Below, in pieces: positions 29,188-33,408 of a DNA stretch of 33,408 nt (position 1 is its first letter; each line of letters begins with the position of its first letter). Source of the DNA: a virus; IMG/VR virus record IMGVR_UViG_3300022723_000281, positions 1 through 33,408 of that record. One strand, written 5' to 3'. A program made the position numbers and the translations under genes. The notes under the pieces are model-generated. The model worked only from the letters and a program-made list of their open reading frames with translations. It was not told the origin of the DNA and made no database searches.

Positions 29188-30308
29188 TGCCGCGGCGAGA
29201 TCCGCGCCTGGCAGACATCCCGACCAGCGTTAACGATGAGATTCAGGACCGGGCGATCAGGCATTTGCTGTTTCTGCTGCGCCTGCAGAACGGCGAGGCC
29301 CGCCAGGTCGTCGAATTTCTCGATACGGAGGTTTTGCCCGACGTGCTCGACCGGCTCGAGCGCCGATTGGGCCGGATAGCCGCCCGCGGGTTCGACACCG
29401 GCCCGGTTACAACAAGGCGCCTGCAGGAACTGGCCGCGGCGCTCAATCAGATCGTCGACGATGGCCTGCGCGGCCTGCGCGGCGAGGTCGTCGATCGGCT
29501 GGTTGCGCTGGCCAAGCAGGAGGCCACCTGGCAGGTCGGGGCGATCAATTCATCGCTGCCCGTCAAGCTCGAAATGGTGATCCCGTCCGCTGCGACCATG
29601 CGGGCGGTGGTCACCAAGCACCCGTTCGACGGCGCCCCGCTGGCCGATTGGTTTCGCGGCTTGGCTCGGCAGACGCAACGCGGCCTGATCGGGGCGATTC
29701 TCCGCGGGCTGGTCGAGGGCGAGACAGTAGGTCAGATCGTCCGGCGCATCCGGGGCACCCGGGCCAACCGGTTTCGGGACGGTGTCTTGGCTACGACCCG
29801 GCATAACGCCGAGGCGATCGCCCGGACGGCGGTCATCCATGTCAGCAACATCGCCCGGCAGGAGACCCTGACGGCGAACGCCGACGTTTTGAAGGGGGTC
29901 CAATGGGTCGCTACCCTCGACAGCCGGACCTGCCCGGAGTGCCAGGGCCTCGACGGCAAGGTCTTCCCGCTCGACAAGGGCCGCCGGCCGCCGGCGCATG
30001 TGAACTGCCGATGTACGATTAGTCCTGTGCTGAAATCGTTTCGTCAACTCGGCATCGACGCCGACGAGATTCCGCCGGCGACCCGAGCAAGCATAGATGG
30101 ACAGGTGCCCGAAACGACCACGTATAACCAGTGGCTTCGCCGTCAGAGCGCGTCCGTGCAAGACGAGGCGCTGGGTCCGACCCGAGGGGCGCTGTTCCGG
30201 CGCGGCGAGTTGTCCGTCAGCCAGTTCACCAACCGAACCGGCCGGGTTTTCACCCTAGACGAGCTGCGAGGGCGGGAGCCCGAGGCATTCGACCGGGCGA
30301 ACCTGTGA
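29187..30308 (+). CDS. Head morphogenesis protein, SPP1 gp7 / Mu F type
   Basis: 373 residues. The C-terminal part ARTAVIHVSNIARQETLTAN, then CPECQGLDGKVFPLDKGRRP and PAHVNCRCTISPV is the signature of the SPP1 gp7/Mu gpF minor head family with its cysteine-histidine motif. The N-terminal 200 residues are helical. It is a minor capsid component needed for head assembly or DNA ejection. TGATG overlaps at both ends. Confidence 0.9.
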   Translation: MPRRDPRLADIPTSVNDEIQDRAIRHLLFLLRLQNGEARQVVEFLDTEVLPDVLDRLERRLGRIAARGFDTGPVTTRRLQELAAALNQIVDDGLRGLRGEVVDRLVALAKQEATWQVGAINSSLPVKLEMVIPSAATMRAVVTKHPFDGAPLADWFRGLARQTQRGLIGAILRGLVEGETVGQIVRRIRGTRANRFRDGVLATTRHNAEAIARTAVIHVSNIARQETLTANADVLKGVQWVATLDSRTCPECQGLDGKVFPLDKGRRPPAHVNCRCTISPVLKSFRQLGIDADEIPPATRASIDGQVPETTTYNQWLRRQSASVQDEALGPTRGALFRRGELSVSQFTNRTGRVFTLDELRGREPEAFDRANL

Positions 30309-30604
30309 TGGAACCAATGTCGGCTATTCCACTAGCATGGGTGGGCCTAATTGGGGCAGAGATGGTGGCGATGGCGAGGCTCACGACCCACGACGGCAAA
30401 TCGGGCCCGCGCGACCCGGTCGAGCGGGTCCAGTGCCCGAAGTGCAACGGCCGCCTGGGGGTCGAAGTCCGGGCCGAACTGATCGAAGTGTGGATCGCCC
30501 CCGACCTGACCGAGGACGGGAAGCTGGTCGGTGGGCACAAGGTCTGGGTCTGTCGGCGCTGTTTGGCGCGGGACGAGTGGTCGCCGTTTGGGCCAAGCGG
30601 CTGA
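30308..30604 (+). CDS. Small zinc-ribbon protein
   Basis: 98 residues. VQCPKCNGRLG (42-52) and WVCRRCLARDEW (about 80-91) make a two-knuckle zinc ribbon; the N-terminus is hydrophobic (SAIPLAWVGLIGAEMVAMAR). Function unknown. Last gene before the long leader of the scaffold and capsid genes. Confidence 0.7.
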   Translation: MEPMSAIPLAWVGLIGAEMVAMARLTTHDGKSGPRDPVERVQCPKCNGRLGVEVRAELIEVWIAPDLTEDGKLVGGHKVWVCRRCLARDEWSPFGPSG

Positions 30605-30613
30605 AACCAATCT

Positions 30614-30636
30614 TTACATTGGGTGTAACAATGTAA
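30614..30636. promoter_or_regulatory. AT-rich inverted repeat after the head morphogenesis genes
   Basis: TTACATT (30614-30620) and AATGTAA (30630-30636) are perfect 7-bp arms around nine bases. A GC-rich hairpin follows (30658-30664 with 30670-30676). No good promoter spacing is visible, and neither hairpin has a U-run. Possibly a protein-binding site for late gene control. Confidence 0.4.
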
Positions 30637-30761
30637 TTCGGGCCCGATCAGGCTTGACGTGCCCCACTTGGGCACGGACGCCGGGACAGGTCCGGCCGCG
30701 ACCACCAGAATCCGAACCGGCCATTGAGGTCAACTCGCCGATCGTCCGCCGCCGCATCGAC

Positions 30762-30914
30762 ATGACCAAGGTGTTGATCTGCTACGGGGACGACGGCACT
30801 GACGAGCTACATCCGACGTGCGGCTGGTATGTCGGCGGCGCGCAAGGATCCGACGCGCTCGGGCTGATCGACCTGGTCAAATATGGCCTGCTGAAAGACA
30901 TTTTCGGAACATAG
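30762..30914 (+). CDS. 50-residue small ORF
   Basis: 50 codons starting MTKVLICYGDDGTDELHPTC, ending LIDLVKYGLLKDIFGT. Composition is protein-like, but there is no good ribosome-binding site and no family. The surrounding stretch is otherwise noncoding leader. Confidence 0.4.
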   Translation: MTKVLICYGDDGTDELHPTCGWYVGGAQGSDALGLIDLVKYGLLKDIFGT

Positions 30915-30929
30915 ATCGCGCCCGGCGGG

Positions 30930-31082
30930 CGGCCGCCCCGCTAGACGGCAACCCAACCGTGCCTGTTGCGGCCTGAAAAGGCACGCGGGGTCTGGCGGCG
31001 ACCTGGCAACAGAACGCCGCATTTACCTGAGCTTTTGGAGAGAAGGTTTCCGGGTCGGCATCGCGCCGGCCCTGTTTGTTTG
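30930..31082 (+). ncRNA. Structured leader ending in an attenuator-like hairpin
   Basis: Between 30915 and 31147 there is no gene. CCCCGC (30936-30941) pairs with GCGGGG (30985-30990), enclosing CGTGCC (30958-30963) with GGCACG (30980-30985). GCGGCG (30995-31000) pairs with CGCCGC (31015-31020), topped by CTG-GCAA-CAG, a GNRA loop. GGTCGGC (31053-31059) pairs with GCCGGCC (31065-31071) and is followed by CTGTTTGTTTG. The last looks like an intrinsic terminator or attenuator before the scaffold gene. Confidence 0.5.
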
Positions 31083-31147
31083 TGGCGAGGCCACTACGAC
31101 GCAACGGCGACGCCGTGCCCCTCGCCTGTCGATGACAGGAGACATCC

Positions 31148-31984
31148 ATGCCCTTACAGATGATTCGTGAAAACCTCGATGGGCTCGATGAGCCGATCGC
31201 CGCCCTCTACACCGAAACCGAAGATGGCAACTTCGTCCTCGACGTCACCGGGGTAGACGACCACCCCGAGGTCGGCGGACTGAAAAGCGCCCTCGAACGG
31301 CAGAAAGATACCAACAAGAAGCTCCGCGAGAAGGCGGAAAAGCTCGAACGGCAGGTCGGCGATCTGCCGACCGATTTCGACGCCGAGAAATGGGCCGAAT
31401 ACAAGGCCCGGATCGAAAAGCTCGACGACGACCTCGACGACGATGCCGACAAGGACAAGCTGCAGAAACTGCGCGAGCAGCTTGACGCCAAGTGGCAGGC
31501 CAAGCTCGACAAGCAGAAGACCGAGTACGAGGACAAAATCGCCGAACTCACCGGTGGTCGCGATCACTACCGCGAGAGCCTCCATCGAACCGTCAAGCGG
31601 GACGAACTGACCCGGGCCCTCGTCAAGCACAATGTCCGTAAGGAACTGATGGACGCTGCGCTCGACCGGCATGTCAACAAGGTCAAGGTGGTCGAAGACG
31701 AAGGCGAGTTGAAAGCGGTCGTCGAGGCCGACGGGGTCGAGCAGACCGTCGCCGAATACATCGAAGGCTGGACTCTCACCGACGAGGGCAAAGCCATGAT
31801 CGTCGCGCCAAAGAGCCACGGCAGTGGCGACAAGGGCGGCGGCGGGCCCGGTGGCGAGTTCAAGAACCCCTGGTCGGACAAGCATCGCAACCTGACCGAA
31901 CAGGCGAAGATCGTCCGAGAGGACTACGCCAAGGCGTGCCGCCTTGCGCGGGAGGCCGGCAAACCAGAACCGCGCCGGCCCTAA
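31148..31984 (+). CDS. Scaffold-like protein (DUF6651 type)
   Basis: 278 residues starting MPLQMIRENLDGLDEPIAAL. Residues 48-145 are a long charged coiled coil (ERQKDTNKKLREKAEKLERQ, DDDLDDDADKDKLQKLREQL). The C-terminus has GSGDKGGGGPGG and a helical, basic tail. This build and the place just before the major capsid gene fit a phage scaffolding protein that guides prohead assembly. Good GGAG site before the ATG. Confidence 0.82.
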   Translation: MPLQMIRENLDGLDEPIAALYTETEDGNFVLDVTGVDDHPEVGGLKSALERQKDTNKKLREKAEKLERQVGDLPTDFDAEKWAEYKARIEKLDDDLDDDADKDKLQKLREQLDAKWQAKLDKQKTEYEDKIAELTGGRDHYRESLHRTVKRDELTRALVKHNVRKELMDAALDRHVNKVKVVEDEGELKAVVEADGVEQTVAEYIEGWTLTDEGKAMIVAPKSHGSGDKGGGGPGGEFKNPWSDKHRNLTEQAKIVREDYAKACRLAREAGKPEPRRP

Positions 31985-31990
31985 TAGCCG

Positions 31991-32014
31991 ACGGACTTCG
32001 ATGATGTCCGTTTT
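31991..32014 (+). terminator. Weak hairpin with T4 between scaffold and capsid genes
   Basis: ACGGAC (31991-31996) pairs with GTCCGT (32006-32011), nine-base loop, followed by TTTT. The 3' arm can alternatively pair with 32066-32076 inside the capsid gene. Could lower or tune transcription into the capsid gene. Confidence 0.4.
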
Positions 32015-32046
32015 CCAACCCAACGGTCATTGAAAGGAGATTACTC

Positions 32047-33045
32047 ATGGCCAAAACCCAAATTGCGGACATCATCCAGCCGAAACCCTTGTTTCGCGAT
32101 TCAGTCGTGGAACGCACGGCCGCTGTGTCCCGGTTTTTCGCTGCCGGTATTGTCGAGGTTGACCTCGAACTGTCGTCCTTCGCATCCGGCAAAGGCTCGG
32201 TCTACGACCTGCCATTTTGGCAGGATCTGACCGGTGATTCCGAGGAACTGTCGGACTCGGGCTCGCTGACCCCGGGTAAGATCACCCAGGCCAAGGAGCG
32301 TGCTGTCAAGCATATGCGCGGCCGCGCGTGGAGTGCCAACGATCTGGCCAAGGCCCTGGCGGGCGACGACCCGATGGACGCGGTCGTCGATCTGGTCGCC
32401 GACTATTGGGCCCGGCAGCTGCAGTCCATTATCCTGCTGCCGTCCCTAAAAGGGCTGTTCGCCACCGCGCTGGCCTCGACGCACGTCCACGATGTTGCGA
32501 TCGACGCCGGCAACAGTGCGGCCGACGCCAACAAGATCGGCTCGGAGGCCGTCATCGAGGCCGCGGGCAAGCTCGGCGACCGGTGGGACCGCGTCACCGG
32601 CATGGCGATGCATTCGGTTCCGTTCCGCCGGCTGCAGAACCTCAACCTGATCGAGCCCGAACATCTCCAGGATCAGGGGATTACGATCAACCGGTTCCTT
32701 GGCCGGGAGGTTGTTGTCGACGACGGGATGCCGGCCGATGCCGCGCCCACGAACGGGTTCAAGTATACCACCTACCTGTTCGGCATGGGCTCGATCGGGT
32801 TCGGTGAGGGCGGCGCGCCTTCACTCGAGGATGACGAGGCGGTCGAGACCGATCGCGATTCGCTGGCCGGGGACGACATCTTCGTCAGCCGCCGGCATTT
32901 CATCCTGCATCCGCGCGGCGTGCAGTTCTCGGGCACCCCGGCCGGCGCCACGCCGACCAAGACCGAGCTCGAGAACGGCGGCAACTGGACGAAGGCGTGG
33001 GAGGACAAGAACATCCGCATGGTCAAGCTGGTGACCAACGGCTAA
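32047..33045 (+). CDS. Major capsid protein
   Basis: 332 residues starting MAKTQIADIIQPKPLFRDSV. ERTAAVSRFFAAGIVEVDLE, then DLPFWQDLTGDSEELSDSGS, MAMHSVPFRRLQNLNLIEPE and TINRFLGREVVVDDGMPADA are typical of a family of phage coat proteins lacking a long scaffold-delta region. The place after scaffold, the strong AAAGGAG site and the size of about 36 kDa support the call. It builds the icosahedral head. Confidence 0.88.
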   Translation: MAKTQIADIIQPKPLFRDSVVERTAAVSRFFAAGIVEVDLELSSFASGKGSVYDLPFWQDLTGDSEELSDSGSLTPGKITQAKERAVKHMRGRAWSANDLAKALAGDDPMDAVVDLVADYWARQLQSIILLPSLKGLFATALASTHVHDVAIDAGNSAADANKIGSEAVIEAAGKLGDRWDRVTGMAMHSVPFRRLQNLNLIEPEHLQDQGITINRFLGREVVVDDGMPADAAPTNGFKYTTYLFGMGSIGFGEGGAPSLEDDEAVETDRDSLAGDDIFVSRRHFILHPRGVQFSGTPAGATPTKTELENGGNWTKAWEDKNIRMVKLVTNG

Positions 33046-33062
33046 CCGGGCGGATTTCCCAT

Positions 33063-33088
33063 CGGGGCGGGCGCCTGAGCCCGCCTCG
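33063..33088 (+). promoter_or_regulatory. 10-bp stem-loop after the capsid gene
   Basis: 33063-33072 pairs with 33079-33088 (one G-U), loop of six bases. No U-run. Possibly stabilises the abundant capsid mRNA or slows transcription into the next gene. Confidence 0.5.
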
Positions 33089-33117
33089 CCCTTCCAGCCA
33101 AACGAAAGGAGATTCCA

Positions 33118-33408
33118 ATGCCCCGTAGGGACAAGACGCTGGCCTCGCGCCAGCTTCGGGACGTCGCCGCGATTGCGGATAGTTCGGGCGGGACCGCCTC
33201 GGACGCGATCGCCGCGGCCACCAACACCGACGCGCTGACCCATTCGGTCGGTGCCGCCGACGACACCGTCGACGACGTCGGCGCCAGTTTCAGCCAGGCG
33301 ACCTTGAACAACAACTTCAAGGAACTCACCGATCAGCTCGCGACCCAGCGGGCCCTCAACACCGTGCTGATCGACGCGGTCGCATCGCTGACCGCAAAGG
33401 TCAACGCG
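33118..33408 (+). CDS. Head-region protein, partial
   Basis: 97 codons run off the end of the window. Starts MPRRDKTLASRQLRDVAAIA; Ala/Asp-rich, with ASFSQATLNNNFKELTDQLA and then a helical segment. Placed directly after the major capsid gene with an AAAGGAG site; decoration, fibre or connector proteins lie there in related phages, but no family is recognised. Confidence 0.6.
   Translation, partial: MPRRDKTLASRQLRDVAAIADSSGGTASDAIAAATNTDALTHSVGAADDTVDDVGASFSQATLNNNFKELTDQLATQRALNTVLIDAVASLTAKVNA

Noticed and set aside
30531-30914. 127-codon frame overlapping the zinc-ribbon gene
   Set aside because: Only its last 50 codons look protein-like; the rest crosses hairpins and overlaps another gene.
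1-33408. CRISPR arrays, complete insertion sequences, rRNA or intact tRNA genes
   Set aside because: None seen. The 66-bp repeat at 4995-5098 has only two exact copies and is in frame with a protein. The TnpB-like gene has no recognisable transposon ends.

Overview
This window looks like the left two thirds of a temperate tailed phage or prophage with high G+C DNA. The gene set (RecT-type recombinase, DUF6362, DUF1376, DUF4055 portal, gp88-like protein) and the GC-rich codon use suggest a proteobacterial host, most likely an alphaproteobacterium. The host call is inference; the phage call is well supported. The layout is lambda-like.

Left arm, transcribed leftward, 1-9416: integrase (1-1182), an excisionase-like protein, a two-repeat winged-helix protein, and then a chain of small genes whose stops and starts mostly overlap as ATGA. 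The recognisable members are small zinc-ribbon proteins, single-stranded DNA-binding protein, a broken and apparently nuclease-dead TnpB-like gene, a RecT-family annealing protein and a coiled-coil protein. Promoter P_L (9526-9554) drives this arm through a leader that can fold into two stem-loops.

Immunity region, 9528-10632: a cleavable CI-like repressor (leftward) faces a small Cro-like HTH protein (rightward). P_L and P_R carry the same 17-bp operator in the same register. A third copy lies at 22471 and a related site at 24071.

Right arm, 10387-22291: Cro-like, a small membrane protein, a CII-like protein and a 45-aa ORF. Next comes about 1.1 kb that does not read like protein but can be folded into many nested helices; its first 0.76 kb ends in a terminator-like hairpin. 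It is the best candidate for something undescribed. Then come a RuvC-like resolvase, a winged-helix protein, a DnaA-domain-IV-like protein, a Myb-like protein, HNH nuclease, gp88-like protein, an adenine methyltransferase, DnaB helicase, a DUF1376 protein whose gene holds iteron-like repeats, a frameshifted C5-cytosine methyltransferase, a second HNH protein and a DUF6362 protein. A bidirectional terminator follows at 22388-22429.

Accessory leftward unit, 22522-24087: a DUF488 protein, two unknown proteins, a tRNA-like sequence and a clipped ParB-like protein, behind their own promoter and operator-like palindrome. To its right (24115-24570) two divergent ORFs meet head to head, both without a convincing start codon.

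Late arm, rightward, 24567-33408: a possible GNAT/Mom-like DNA-modification protein, a ParB-like protein, terminase small and large subunits, portal, head morphogenesis protein, a zinc-ribbon protein, a structured leader, scaffold, major capsid protein and the start of a further head gene that runs off the end of the window.
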